Below, piece after piece: positions 14,801 through 24,022 of a stretch of DNA of 64,000 nt. The stretch's first letter is position 1. Each line of letters opens with the position of its first letter. A program made the translations under genes and the position numbers. The DNA comes from Cristatella mucedo (taxonomy: Eukaryota; Bryozoa; Phylactolaemata; Cristatellidae): assembly GCA_009760855.2 (NCBI GenBank), contig WPIO01000182.1, forward strand, positions 354,501-418,500, in the 5' to 3' direction. The notes under the pieces are model-generated. The model was not told where the DNA came from, searched no databases, and worked only from the letters and a program-made list of their open reading frames with translations.

Positions 14801-15925
14801 ACAGGGGGGGATTCCCATATTTGCTTAACTCTGCAGCTATTCATATCTACAGTAGTAGAAACTGAGTCGCAGTAGCAAGGCTCGCATATAAAGACCTCTA
14901 CATCAAATCATGCCGCACACATCATACCAAGAAAATATCTACCAATGTCATGAGAAACAATGGAAGATTTAGAAATCATTCAACAATCAGAGAGTATTCA
15001 CCTTCGGCTGCAAGTAAGCCAAAAAGTGCAAACTGGATAAATCATGGTCTCAAGCTTACGCTATTCCTAATGCTCTCGTAAAGACCGCCAAGCATGTAAT
15101 CCATAGTGCACCTGTCGCAATCCATAGTGCATCTATCCGAATGCCAAGCCGGAAAGCCGATGCTCCGCTAGCAAAAACAGTTCAGTTGGAAAAAATACGG
15201 CGGAAAAACGTACCCGATTAGTGAAGAAGGCTGGCTACCAGCTCAAATGATTCAACTGCACTGATGATTCATGCGTGCTGACAGCAATACTGGCACTGGC
15301 GGGTCCCACCCGCTCCCGCTGGGCTCGGTGCCGCGTCGATACTCACATGCCTCATCCCGACCGCTTTTCGGCAAGCTTCCACAAATCAAAACATTACAGG
15401 TAACGCATTTCAGCATGTCCACGTCGACGTTCTCCCATCCATATCGCGCGCACGACGGTGGTGAAAGTGCCTGAGGTTTGGCAAACCAAGTAACCGGCTA
15501 CAAGACAAACATTCACTAGCTACATTTCCTGCTTGGGTGCAAGAGATTCATAGTGAAAAGATGAAGGGATTACTTTGCGCAAGAAAATAATCCTTAACAG
15601 AAATTTCAGAGAACTGCTTACCGGCGCCAGCCGCGGTGTCCGCCGACAATGGCTACTCCGAACGCAGTCATGAGCAGGAAAGGGGTGACCAACAGTACGC
15701 CAGACAATAAGCTAGAGAGTGACTAACGTCTAACCTTACCGAAAAGGTGTCAAGCCGCTTAAAAAAATCGTTCTTGCTGAAGGCCCTATGCCTATCGGGT
15801 GAGGAGCTGTTAGACTTCGGCTGCGTCGAGCCATGCGCCGGGTCAGGAGACCTAAAAAGACGAAGTCGCGCGGTCGCGCTAGGGTTTTTAGCCCGGAAAA
15901 TGGACTTTTCCAAGAAGTACGTCAT
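1043..15925 (-). CDS. ZC3HC1: ZC3HC1 (NIPA-like) zinc-finger protein, multi-exon, C terminus off window
   Basis: ZC3HC1/NIPA is a nuclear protein of the nuclear basket and was described as an F-box-type adaptor. Predicted exons, 5' to 3' on the minus strand, are 15740-15925 (ATG at 15925), 15347-15497, 13123-13194 (tentative), 4180-4318 (start uncertain), 3697-3784, 3286-3431 and 1043-1604. Every junction has GT/AG and the phases close, giving 448 codons in the window against about 500 in human. Family signatures seen are DFFKRLDTFS at the end of exon 1; LSPPSCARYGWENVDVDMLK followed by CVTC in exon 2 (the first half of the C3HC finger); ALTGWHA at the end of 3286-3431; and RCDCCRRKVGLW in the last exon, followed by a low-complexity stretch and the NLS-like AAKRRRTEDSD. 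The His/Cys half of the finger may be on the tentative 13.1-kb exon (KHEHIGKTLC). The identity is firm; exons 3 and 4 are not. Introns are full of LINE debris. Confidence 0.82.
1605..3285. other. ZC3HC1 intron, no other gene seen
   Basis: This stretch lies between two well-supported exons. It holds a purine-rich patch at about 1950-2000 and a G run near 2853-2866. No protein-like frame or known repeat was recognised. Confidence 0.5.
4583..4735 (-). repeat. SINE C (tRNA-derived, LINE A-like 3' end)
   Basis: On the minus strand a tRNA-like B-box region (GGGCTCGAGTCC) is followed by a body ending in AAGTTCTCCTAGGGTGCAATAC. The same layout recurs at 62622-62750. The 3' half resembles the LINE A tail, which suggests mobilisation by LINE A enzymes. 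The 5' edge is approximate. Confidence 0.6.
5787..5827. repeat. Alternating (CG)n(CA)n microsatellite
   Basis: A CGCGCGCG run passes directly into about 13 CA units. Such an alternating purine-pyrimidine tract is a candidate Z-DNA former. It lies in a ZC3HC1 intron. A weak, degraded SINE A piece (minus orientation) follows at about 5858-5916. Confidence 0.85.
6283..6677 (+). mobile_element. LINE A 3' fragment
   Basis: The text encodes the C-terminal LINE signature (SSYAPKAWNSLPTCVRTSPD), then a 3' untranslated part with GTGCATG repeats, the AAATGTAAAGCGCCTAGAAAG tail and an (ATT)n end at about 6640-6677. It is a 5'-truncated copy. Confidence 0.85.
7380..9575 (+). mobile_element. LINE A, longest copy, with reverse transcriptase, inactivated
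   Basis: This non-LTR retrotransposon encodes a reverse transcriptase of L2/CR1-like type. The order seen is a linker region (7483-7788), RT fingers (KAVVEPLLKKATLDQENLSN, near 7950-8005), palm (LLDLSAALDTID from about 8208), the GVPKGS motif near 8391, the catalytic Y-A-D-D at 8487-8498, the thumb, and a conserved C-terminal domain (DLHWLPVKQRIDFKV near 9020-9065). The 3' tail with GTAAAGCGCCTAGAAAG is at about 9507. Stops near 7786, 8004 and 8148, plus frame changes around 7790 and a TGA at 8898, make it non-functional. There is no endonuclease domain, so the copy is 5'-truncated. It sits in a ZC3HC1 intron on the opposite strand. Confidence 0.88.
10285..10800 (-). mobile_element. LINE B 3' fragment
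   Basis: The minus-strand reading includes APSYLAELLHQFQPVRALRS and SFSSAGPRLWNSLP, typical of the C-terminal region of LINE ORF2. The 3' part carries GGCTACCGAATGCGTACCGAA. Copies recur at 22375-22510, 57650-58600 and, in the other orientation, 19225-19425. Family B differs in sequence from family A. Confidence 0.8.
10801..13779. other. ZC3HC1 intron; no firm gene besides the tentative exon at 13.1 kb
   Basis: A minus-strand frame at 11652-11999 opens with a very hydrophobic leader (LLPSLLLILLLLLR) but has no further family resemblance. It is GC-rich and Leu-codon biased, so I do not call it. The only segment I tie to a gene is 13123-13194 (see ZC3HC1). The rest shows nothing recognisable. 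Confidence 0.4.
13780..14060 (+). mobile_element. Diverged LINE A C-terminal fragment
   Basis: The frame retains the order RRRRSCNIASLFRQHHWLLI, then KHRIDFRTHCL, which matches the better copy at about 8980-9070 (RRSCYITPLLADLHWLPV). It is old, with several indels. Confidence 0.6.
14637..14735 (+). repeat. LINE/SINE 3' tail remnant
   Basis: Text of the type TTAAGTGCCATGAACGGGATTAAG, a CTGAGGATGC-TATACAAATG piece and an ATT-rich end match the shared tail of LINE A and SINE C. No coding portion is attached. Confidence 0.5.
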
Positions 15926-16249
15926 CACGCGTTTCTATCAGACCCCGAAATCCATGGACTTACGCGGGGTAATCCTTAAGAATTGACGAGTTGAGGATTG
16001 TTTTTATGCGATGCGCTTTCTCCTCCATTTGGTTCTTAGAAAGGGCAGCAATGGAATCGCTGGTTATGGTACAATCCCTGTAGTTGCATCTCACCATAAG
16101 ACATTTCTACAGCAAGAATTCTTTACAATATAATTCATTTACATAAGAATTCATCTACAGAAAGCCTTTCTATGAACTTTAAATATGCTATAAAAGAAGC
16201 ACGTAAAGATGGCAATACAATTCACATTGTCAGCACTCATAAGCACGTA

Positions 16250-16705
16250 AAGCACAAATCTCGCTCTTAGGTCGCTTCATTCTGTGGCTCCAGCCTACCT
16301 ATCAGATCTACTGCCCCACCGAGCTAAGCATCGTACGTCCGCTTTTCGAAATGTATCTGTTTACCTATACCTTGTACAAATCTCAAATCCTTTGGAAACC
16401 TTGCCTTTAATTCGTATGTTCCCAAAGCCTGGAACTCACGACTTGGGTCACGACATCGCTTGACTTGACCACATCTAAAAAGAAATTTAAAACGGACCTA
16501 CTTATCACAGCATTTAGAGGGGATCCGTGATTCATCCTTTATGAGCTTATGCGTTCTGACGCTGTGCATGCCCCCTAACGATGTTGTCGTTTTTATTGAG
16601 CATGCTATCACTAACCATCCGATATTGTTTCCTCTGCAGCCAATGTGAAGCGCCTAGGAAGAGATTGAGTTCTCTGAGGGCGATTGTATCGTGTTATTAT
16701 TAAAT
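16250..16705 (+). mobile_element. LINE A 3' fragment
   Basis: The C-terminal coding region is diverged but aligned in order with other copies (TTAGGTCGCTTCATTCTGTGG, CCCAAAGCCTGGAACTC). It ends in the AATGTGAAGCGCCTAGGAAG tail and a short ATT run. Confidence 0.75.
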
Positions 16706-16719
16706 TACACGGACCAAAC

Positions 16720-17540
16720 TAATGCTGTAAGGAACAGGTGATTTTTATTTCTTTTTAATTGTCTACAAGTCGGGAGACATCGTGGCGCTGTGGGAAGTAA
16801 GCTAAGGGTTAGAAGCATAAGAACTAAAGGGATTGTCTCCAAAGGATATGAGCTTAGTTCGGTGTACCGCTAAACGACTTGAGTCTGAACAGAGTGTAGT
16901 ACGATGCCTAACCTGATTGGAAAATGTTTCGGATATTAACGCCGCAAGAGAATGAAGTTACAAAAGTCTGGATGCTAAAAATGCATGGCTCAACTTGCAG
17001 ATGATATCCGTGCCAGGTCTGAGATTTCAGAAAAATAATTCGCAGAGATTCGGCAGACTTTACTCGTGAAGGTGATGCAGTCGTCTAATAATAGGTCGGC
17101 GTTGTGCGCCTGCGGCTTCTGCCATTGTAATTAGCGAAGCGTCCTGACACTAATGTACATGCCTCACTTGTGGCCAGTAGTTTGTCATTGAAGCAGCGCC
17201 GCGACGGGCCATTAATGCATGCCACGTTTCTTGATGTCTGCTGTGATTCATTGAGCTCTCGTATATGTACGCGCTGAGGGAAATAAAAAAGAGTGTCGTT
17301 TACCGCTCACGTCCGCGATGTCTCCGTGAGACTGCAGAAACTGCCTCCGACAGAGCCGTGGTATTTAAACATCGGCTATTAAAAGTCCTCAGATTGTATG
17401 CAGATTTAACAGGATAAGCCGATCGTGCATATTTTGTTTTTACAATTTCGGAGTAACGCTAGGCGTGACCTAACTAGTAAGTTGGCTTTGTCGTCATTCA
17501 ATTTGAAAAAGTTTACTGCCATTAGAGCGAATACAAATAA
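16720..17540 (-). mobile_element. Old LINE A fragments, minus orientation
   Basis: At 16765-16925 the text matches, in reverse, the C-terminal part of LINE A (CGGGAG, then GGGATTGTCTCCAAAGGAT). At about 17465-17530 it matches the RT segment reading NDDKTNL in intact copies (TAGTAAGTTGGCTTTGTCGTC). The part between is too degraded to assign. Confidence 0.5.
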
Positions 17541-17544
17541 ATAA

Positions 17545-17725
17545 AATAAATCCTAGCTGATTAAGCAGTCTCTTTTTGTATAGCGACAGAAGAGCCTTTA
17601 CGGCTGTCACCACCGCTTGCAGTGGCGATAACGAATCGCCAACTGCAGGAATCGAACCCACGACCTCGGGACCGAGGTCGTGAAAGCAACCACCTTACCT
17701 AGTGTGCAATCACGGCTCACCAGGT
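17545..17725 (-). repeat. SINE A copy
   Basis: Near-complete copy. It reads ATCCTAGCTGATTAAGCAG at the 3' end, GCGACAGAAGAGCCTTTACG, then CACCACCGCTTGCAGTGGCG, and a tRNA-like B box (GGAATCGAACCCACGAC in plus orientation). The tRNA-like head and ATTT-type tail indicate a Pol III-transcribed SINE. Confidence 0.85.
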
Positions 17726-17779
17726 CCTATACGTTTCCCGCAAGGAAAGTGAAGGAGTTATGGCTAGCATGAGAGTTAA

Positions 17780-17905
17780 CCATGACTGGCACACAGCTAA
17801 ACTGGATTAGGTCCTACCTCAGAGAGATTTCAGACAATAAATGTAAATCACTGTCGGAAATCCGGGAGCCCTTAAAATATGGGGCAGCTCGGGCTTAGGT
17901 ATGAT
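17780..17905 (+). mobile_element. LINE A reverse-transcriptase scrap, plus orientation
   Basis: The frame MTGTQLNWIRSYLRE ... EPLKYG parallels the LGMTGTALQWFRS to PLKYGVPKGS part of the longer copy. It is a short isolated piece between minus-oriented LINE scraps. Confidence 0.6.
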
Positions 17906-17924
17906 AGTCTTCTTCCGTTCACTA

Positions 17925-18665
17925 TAATAAAAATAATACTAATTATACACTCGATATAGCAACCTCAGAGAACCCAATATTTTTCTATGAACTTTGCATC
18001 TGCTACAAAGGAAGCACGATCGAATGGTTAGTAGTAGCATGCTCAATAAATAACAAAAACATCGTTAGGGGTGACTTGCACAGGATTAGCTTGCGAACAT
18101 GGTTAGAGGCAGTATACACAGTGTCAGCACGCAGAATCACATAACGAACGAATCATAGGTAACCACTAAATTCTGTGATAAATAGATTCGTTTTTTCATT
18201 TTTTTAATCTGGTCAAACCATGAGATTTCATGAGGAGAGGTCCGGAGTGAGTACAAGGCTTTGGGAACATACGAACTAAAGGCACGGTCTCCAAAGGATT
18301 TGAGATTTTTGAATGAGGTATAGGTAAACAGCTCGACTCCAAAAAGCGGGCGGTACAATGCTTAGCCTGGTGGGGCTGTCGATAGGTATGCTGGAGCCAA
18401 AGAATGACGGGGCCTAAAAGTGAGTGAATAAACCTTGAAGTCGACGCGTCACATGATTAGGAGCGAGTGCAGGTCAGCGAGAAGTTGTGGCGCGGCAACT
18501 GCTGTGATGTTCACGACAGACAAGCCTAGCTGCCGCAGTTTTGCACCCGTACTATAACCTCCTGATTGCAAAGGCCGGTAGACCGGCAAGCTGCGTTACA
18601 CAAGTCGACGGATGTCGCGAATGCACGGACCAATTTAGACGTGGCATCCCTGTCCCTGGCTCTCC
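17925..18665 (-). mobile_element. LINE A 3' fragment, minus orientation
   Basis: It begins with an ATT-rich tail, then CTCAGAGAACCCAATATTTTT, GTCAGCACGC repeats, and the C-terminal coding region (NLKSFGDRAFSSYVPKALYS on the minus strand), ending near the segment equivalent to the thumb. Truncated and mutated. Confidence 0.75.
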
Positions 18666-19224
18666 CCCAGGCCTATGTCGCAGGAAGAGATAATCTTGGC
18701 TTTCATTTCTAATCCAATGTCATTTTCCGATTTCCTCGGAAATCTACCTGCCCTTCGACCCACTTATAGGATTTTCGCGTCCTCACGCGACTCAATTCCC
18801 TTGCAACCGACATGGACAAAAATTAAACTGCTAAAACTGTTCGTCTCGGTGTCACAAGGTTCCCAGACTGACGTTTAGAACCCATGCTCAAAAGAAATTT
18901 GTGTGCTCGAATGACTTTCCCAGATGGCTAGGGTAAAATGCGTGCGCGTCTGAACTACCATACCCGGATATCCCTAACGTGAAACGTGACACGTCGTAGT
19001 AGAAGGCATGCTTAAAGGAGAAGGCGTGCACTGCTTCCAGGTAGCAAAGCACACCCGTCCACAGCGGCAGCATATCTTGAAATGCTGATATCGTCCTTTT
19101 TGAATGCTTGCAGTCTATCATTTTAAAATGGAAAATTTCTTAACTCTATACTTTTAGCTGCGGCGTACTGCTAGTACGGTCAAGGATACCCTTATTAGAA
19201 GCAACAGAAAGGAACAAGTGTATC

Positions 19225-19425
19225 ACTGGGTATCTCACTTCTACGATTCTTACACAATGACAAATTCTCGCCTGCTGCCTGGCACATCCTATCTAACGGT
19301 CCTGAGCTGCTACTACCATGCTACTACTCTGCCTCCACTGCTCTGCTACCGTTCTTTTATTGGCTACCGAATGCTTACCAAAAATCTCTTGTTACAGACG
19401 GATACGTTTCAATGAATTCTTGGAA
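19225..19425 (+). mobile_element. LINE B 3' scrap, plus orientation
   Basis: The text follows the reverse of 10400-10580 in order (ACAATGACAAATTCTCGCCTG, GAGCTGCTACTACCATGCTA, GGCTACCGAATGCTTACC). It is short, with no intact frame. Confidence 0.6.
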
Positions 19426-19887
19426 CGGGAACCAAGCTCGGCCAACGCCGAACTAGACCGGCTGACCGCCTCAAAAGAGCAAGCGACGACTGGCACTCGG
19501 CAGGGAGCCAGTGTGCCGCTGCGCAGCTTCGTGCGCGTAGTCAGCGTCTCTAACCCAACAGATGCTGCTCGAGATTAGTCGCTTCCCTTTGCCAGTGAGG
19601 CATCCGAGTTTATTACAATTCACGAATTAGCACGATTAATGTAAACTTACTAAATAACTGGAGAAAAGGAGGGCACGGCATAAAGCCAAACGATTTCAGT
19701 CTGAAACCTGTGGCGGTTTCAGGAGACGGGTCAGGTCGCTCAAGCCGAAAGTACTTGGCCGCACGGAACGCGACCATCCTGCTATTTCATCCATCCATAA
19801 CGTCATCGCACAATTTTCACATCGTCCTTAATCGATAGCTGTTCGAAAGCTGCGAGCTTTCAAATAGCTGCTGACGGTGACGCGCCT

Positions 19888-21235
19888 CTACTTGTGCTCG
19901 ACGGACAGCACGTGCACAGTCGGCTGCGGCTCGCCGCCGCTCTCGCTGACCGGCGCCTCGACGACGAGGCGCCGGCCATCTTTGACGTACACGCTCAGCC
20001 TCTCCTTGTCGGCGTTGGGCGGCAGCAGATACTCCTTGCGGAACGAGCAGCTCGACTCGTATCCGTCGCCGCTGCGTCTCTCTTCGTGCGTGCCGCTGAT
20101 GCACACCGTCCGACCTTTCGTCTCCACCTTGATCTCCTCAGGCCGGAAGCCTCGGACCGGCAGCTGGAAAGCGAAGTACGCCCTCGGCCCTGCCGCACGC
20201 TGCTGCTGCAGCGCTGCCGCCGCCTGACTCGAAGCGTCCACGGAGATCACTGCGTTCTGGAGCTGCTGCGGCTGCTCCTGCTCCCGACTTTCGGGCGTCT
20301 GCGCCTGAAATCGAAGCGATCGAACGTTGCTGATTCAGAGCCAAGCGGTGCGGCAGCGGCGGCCTGTCAGGACGGGGGCGAGCTCGGCGCGGCTACAAGT
20401 GGCTGCTTCGTCGCTCTCACCTGCTCGCTGCCTGCTTCAAGCGCCGCCGCGGGCTCGTGAACGGAAGCGGAAATGCTGAGGATGCCGTCGCTTGACAGCG
20501 TGCTCGTCACCGCTTCCGGGAGTACGTTCGGAGGCAGGTCGATGCGTCGGTTGAACTCGCGGCACTCCACCAGTTTGCCGTCCTTTTCCTCGTGCTTCGC
20601 CGATATCAGCAGTTGGCTCCCTGTAAGCGGGCAGGCAAAGTCAGCGGCTGGATTCAGAAAGGCTTGGACCGAAGTCGAGTCTCGCTGCCCAAACAAAAAA
20701 GAAGAAGCGGCAGCTTTAGAGAGCCGTCCGAAAGTATCAGCTTACCTTGCGTGCTAACGGAGATTTCTTCCGGCTTATAGTTCTTAACGTTGAACTGAAC
20801 TTGAAATTGGGTCTTCCCCTCAGGGTCTCGAATGAAGCACTGACGAGGATCAGTGAATTCCAAAGCGTGGACGGGTCTGCGAAACGCAAGGCGGATACAT
20901 GGCGGCGATTAACACCGCGGAGGCAGACAGCGCAAATAAAAGTCGATCGGAGGGTCATCGCGAGGACAGAATGGCACCGGCCGGCTTGGCCTGGCCGCTG
21001 CGAAGGCTGCTGCAAAGGCGGCCGCTTACCGCAGCCTGCTCGTAGCTTCCAGAGCTGGTGCGAGGTCCCAAACGTCTCCGAGCAAGCGCTCAAACTGGTC
21101 GTTCCAGATGCCTAGCTCGCGCGAGCGGCTGGGCAGCGCCGAACCCCAGAAGCCGCGGAACAGGTCGTCGTAGCGGTCGCGGAAGCTGTACGAGTCCCGC
21201 AGCACGGGCAGGTAGTACCGCGGCCAGAGCGCCAT
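19888..21235 (-). CDS. Small heat-shock protein with two alpha-crystallin domains
   Basis: This is an ATP-independent cytosolic holdase chaperone of the HSP20/alpha-crystallin family. Exons are 21030-21235 (ATG, MALWPRYYLPVLRDSY), 20746-20876, 20421-20620 and 19888-20304. All junctions are GT/AG and the total is 954 nt, or 317 residues plus the stop. The N-terminal region has FRGFWGS and IWNDQFERLLGDVWDLA, like the WxxxF-type N-terminal arm. Domain 1 spans roughly residues 85-175 (FQVQFNVKNYKPEEISVSTQ; KHEEKDGKLVECREFNRRID; SSDGILSISA). A Gln/Ala-rich linker follows, then domain 2 at about residues 210-300 (YFAFQLPVRGFRPEEIKVET; HEERRSGDGYESSCSFRKEY; KDGRRLVVEAP). The protein ends SVEHK. Two domains in one chain is unusual, since most animals have one; flatworms are the known case. 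The start is the only ATG in frame before the upstream GTG. Confidence 0.92.
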
Positions 21236-21349
21236 CGCTTCGTAGATACCTAGCGCCGGGTAGTGATTCACCGTTTGCCAAGAAACCGCTCGCACACGCT
21301 CTCAATGAGCAGCCGTTGCCGTAATCTGTCGGCAGCCGCGAGCGCGTCC

Positions 21350-21392
21350 GCTTTTATTGAGCGCCGGCTGGCTGCTGGCCTTTCTAGAAGCA
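21350..21392 (-). promoter_or_regulatory. Heat-shock element and TATA-like box of the sHSP gene
   Basis: On the minus strand, 5' to 3', a perfect TTCTAGAA (inverted GAA modules, 21382-21389) lies about 25-30 bp upstream of CAATAAAAGC (21352-21361). The expected start of transcription is then around 21325, leaving a leader of about 90 nt before the ATG at 21235. The layout is that of HSF-controlled genes. Only one clear pair of modules is visible; further modules (TTCTCG near 21421 and 21432) are partial. Confidence 0.6.
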
Positions 21393-22079
21393 GCCGGAGC
21401 TCGGCGACCCCGCCTGACCTTTCTCGTAGGTTCTCGTAAAGGCCGGTTGCTTCGGTCGCTGTAAGAGAGGGTGGGCGTGTCCATTACGAGTCGCGCCGCT
21501 GGTATTAGCGAGCATTCGCAGCGTCCTCGATTTACTCGACCTGCCAGAGAACGCCGGTCACTTCGCCCGTTCCCGTAGTTACCTGAGTTCGCCACCAGCG
21601 CTCGAGAAGGCATCGGGAATAGCCCGTAGCAGGCACCGTCTCAGCTACCTCCCGCGCGCCCGCCTCGCCCTCCCTCGCTCTCTCGCCTGCGTTCTCGCTG
21701 TAGCGCGAGTGATGGAGGGTGTACGTGCATCTGATCGCTCATCGAGTGGTGTGTGTTCGCCGAATTTTATTCTAGCGGCGCTATTTGTACTGCGGCTGAG
21801 CGTTGATGCGTGCGGGGACTTGCCCGACGCGTCGTAGCCAGGCAGCCAGCCACCGTGGTCCCACAGGAGACGGTAAAAATATCGCCAGCCAGGCGTTCGC
21901 AGACATTTGCCACAGATTTCGCCGATCAATTAAAATTAAGCTACTATTAATTTAATAATTAAGAAAAAAATTCAAGATGCTTGTTAAGATTAGGGCGTTC
22001 GAAGTGGATGCACGAACTTAGCCGACTAGGATGGCTGGCGTCGACGAGACCGGTTTAAAAGCCCACGTGACCACACAGC

Positions 22080-22218
22080 CTCTTTCGCGTAGCAGCAGAA
22101 AAGTGTTGGCGGCTAGCGCCACCGCTTTCAGTGGGCAATAGAAGATCGTAACAACAGGTTTTGAACCCACGGCCCAGCTCGGGATGAGCGGGCGCTTTAC
22201 CTTAGGACTACGACCCAG
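22080..22218 (-). repeat. Diverged SINE A copy
   Basis: CCTCTTTCGCGTAGCAGCAG, a CACCGCTTTCAGTGGGC piece and GGTTTTGAACCCACGGCCC keep the order of SINE A in reverse. It is more diverged than the other copies. Confidence 0.5.
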
Positions 22219-22374
22219 GGGCTGATGTGAACAGCAGGTTGCTGAGATTACGCCTAGGGATAGAGCGATCGCTCAAACCGAAGAGAGCATGACTATTATC
22301 ACGCGTGGAATGAATTTATTCGTGGGACGTCTGACAAAGAAAACTAGAGAAGATCGATAATTTAATGGGGATGT

Positions 22375-22510
22375 AATGCATCTCTGTCTGTAACTCCACA
22401 AAGTCATATGGACTGTGTGGGTGTTTCGCAGGAGAGTTTTGCATAGCGCACTCACAGCCTGAGCGGCTTTCGGTACGCATTCGGTAGCCAACAGACTTCG
22501 TCTCACGTGA
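22375..22510 (-). mobile_element. LINE B 3' tail
   Basis: Nearly the same text as 10300-10410: GTAACTCCACAAAGTCATA, GCAGGAGAGTTTTGCATAGC, then GGTAGCCAACAGACTTCGTC. Extreme 3' end only. Confidence 0.75.
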
Positions 22511-23302
22511 TCTAATGCAACGCATGTCTGCATGTAACTCCTCGAAACTAATAAAAATCCAAATACCCACGCGGGAAGCAATCTCGGCCTTTATTACTGT
22601 TGTATAACAGTGGCTCCGGAGGCGGCAGTTCTAGTAGAGTCTCACTGAGACACAGCGCGGACGTGAGCGAAAAACGAAACCCTTATATTTAATTCTCTCA
22701 ACGCGTTATATAAACGAGAGCTCGTTGAATCATAGCAACTACGTCGGGAGATGTAACGTGCATAAGTGGCCTGACGCTGAGCTGCGACAGTGGCTTAATT
22801 ATTTAGTCACAGGTGATTAGTAGAGAGCGCTTTGTAAATGGCTTAACCATTGGCAGCAGGTGAGCGAACACTAGTGACCCGGCGCTAGGCTAATTAAAAC
22901 AGCAAAATAAGCAGGCGAACAAAACATTACCTTAAAGAATATTTCCAAAACTTCATCAAATTGACTCCTAGGTATGTTAAACTTCCCATGGGCACTATGC
23001 AAGTTTGTAGATTAGTTATAAAGTGCTTTATTCATCATCCGACACGAATCCTTAAAATCAAGACTGCGAACTAATATTCGTGTACTTCTCAATGCTGTTA
23101 GTAATCATTCTCTGAGTAGAACGTCTTTCAATAAAGTTGTGAGAACCAAGCTCTTGAACTAACAAATGAGAGTCTTCGACTTTCATAATGAATGAGTAAT
23201 GGTGACTAAGCTAATGAGACCTAAACTACTATTAAGGTCGCAGTTTTGATAAAGATTGCCTTGAGATGACCCACTAATTTAACATGTTCAAGTACCTTAT
23301 CA
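22511..23302. other. Intergenic, nothing recognised
   Basis: Between the LINE B tail and the solo LTR. No frame of interest and no match to the repeat families of this window. Confidence 0.4.
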
Positions 23303-23306
23303 CTAG

Positions 23307-24022
23307 TGTACCCAGACTAGGTTCGGTTGGCTGGGACGGGATGGCTATAATGCGGTAAGAGTCACCGGCTAGGCCGGGGTCTGATCTATGGGTATGGCCG
23401 GATGTGCGGTGACGAGAGGTCACCGGGGCTCTTGGGTAGGAGAAGTTGGCCGAGTAAGTCGTGGCGTTGCAGGCACCCGGTCTCGCCGAGTTATGTACCT
23501 GGATCGGTGCAGGCGTGCTCCAGCGGTGTGGCCACGCAAGGCAAACGAGTGCCCAAGGCCCAAGCGGAGCTGGGTAGCAAGCTCGTTGTTTTGACTTGTA
23601 TACTCCGCGTTCCCCGTGTAGCGTGTTCGTCTGAGTTAGCGTCTTTCGGCGGAAACTCTCGACTGTGGTGGACGTCGACTCAGACTAGCCAAGCAGTTAC
23701 TCAGCTAGCCGGATCTTTTACGGCATATGCTCGTACTGATGGAATGGACTTGGAGTCGGTACATTGGCGGAACTTCGGAGCCGACTGACCAACTAACATG
23801 TTTGTTCGCGCTTGCTCCGTCGTCTCGCGCCCCTATAGCTGACTTTGTGTAGGATTCTCCTTTAGGCTTGTTTAGTTCCCATGTTGTTGTTGGAGCATGC
23901 GGTGTTTTAAAGAGGTCTAACCTGACGGCCACTCGTCTTACCTTAGCTCTGCGGCATGGCGAGCGGGCGGCGTGGCCTGAGCTTGGCGGGAAGTGGCCTC
24001 TGACCCCTGGATCTCGGCTACA
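23307..24022. repeat. Solo LTR, 716 bp, copy 1
   Basis: The segment begins TGTACCCAGACTAGG and ends CTCGGCTACA, so it has TG...CA ends. It is flanked on both sides by CTAG (23303-23306 and 24023-24026), a 4-bp target duplication. The same sequence occurs inverted at 47359-48087, with similarity along its whole length. No gag or pol frame is attached, so it is most simply a solo LTR left by recombination. Gypsy-like elements commonly make 4-5 bp duplications; the superfamily is not proven. Which strand is sense is unknown. Confidence 0.75.

Noticed and set aside
19894-20460. Plus-strand frame of 188 codons
   Set aside because: It is antisense to the sHSP exons; the sense frame has complete alpha-crystallin domains.
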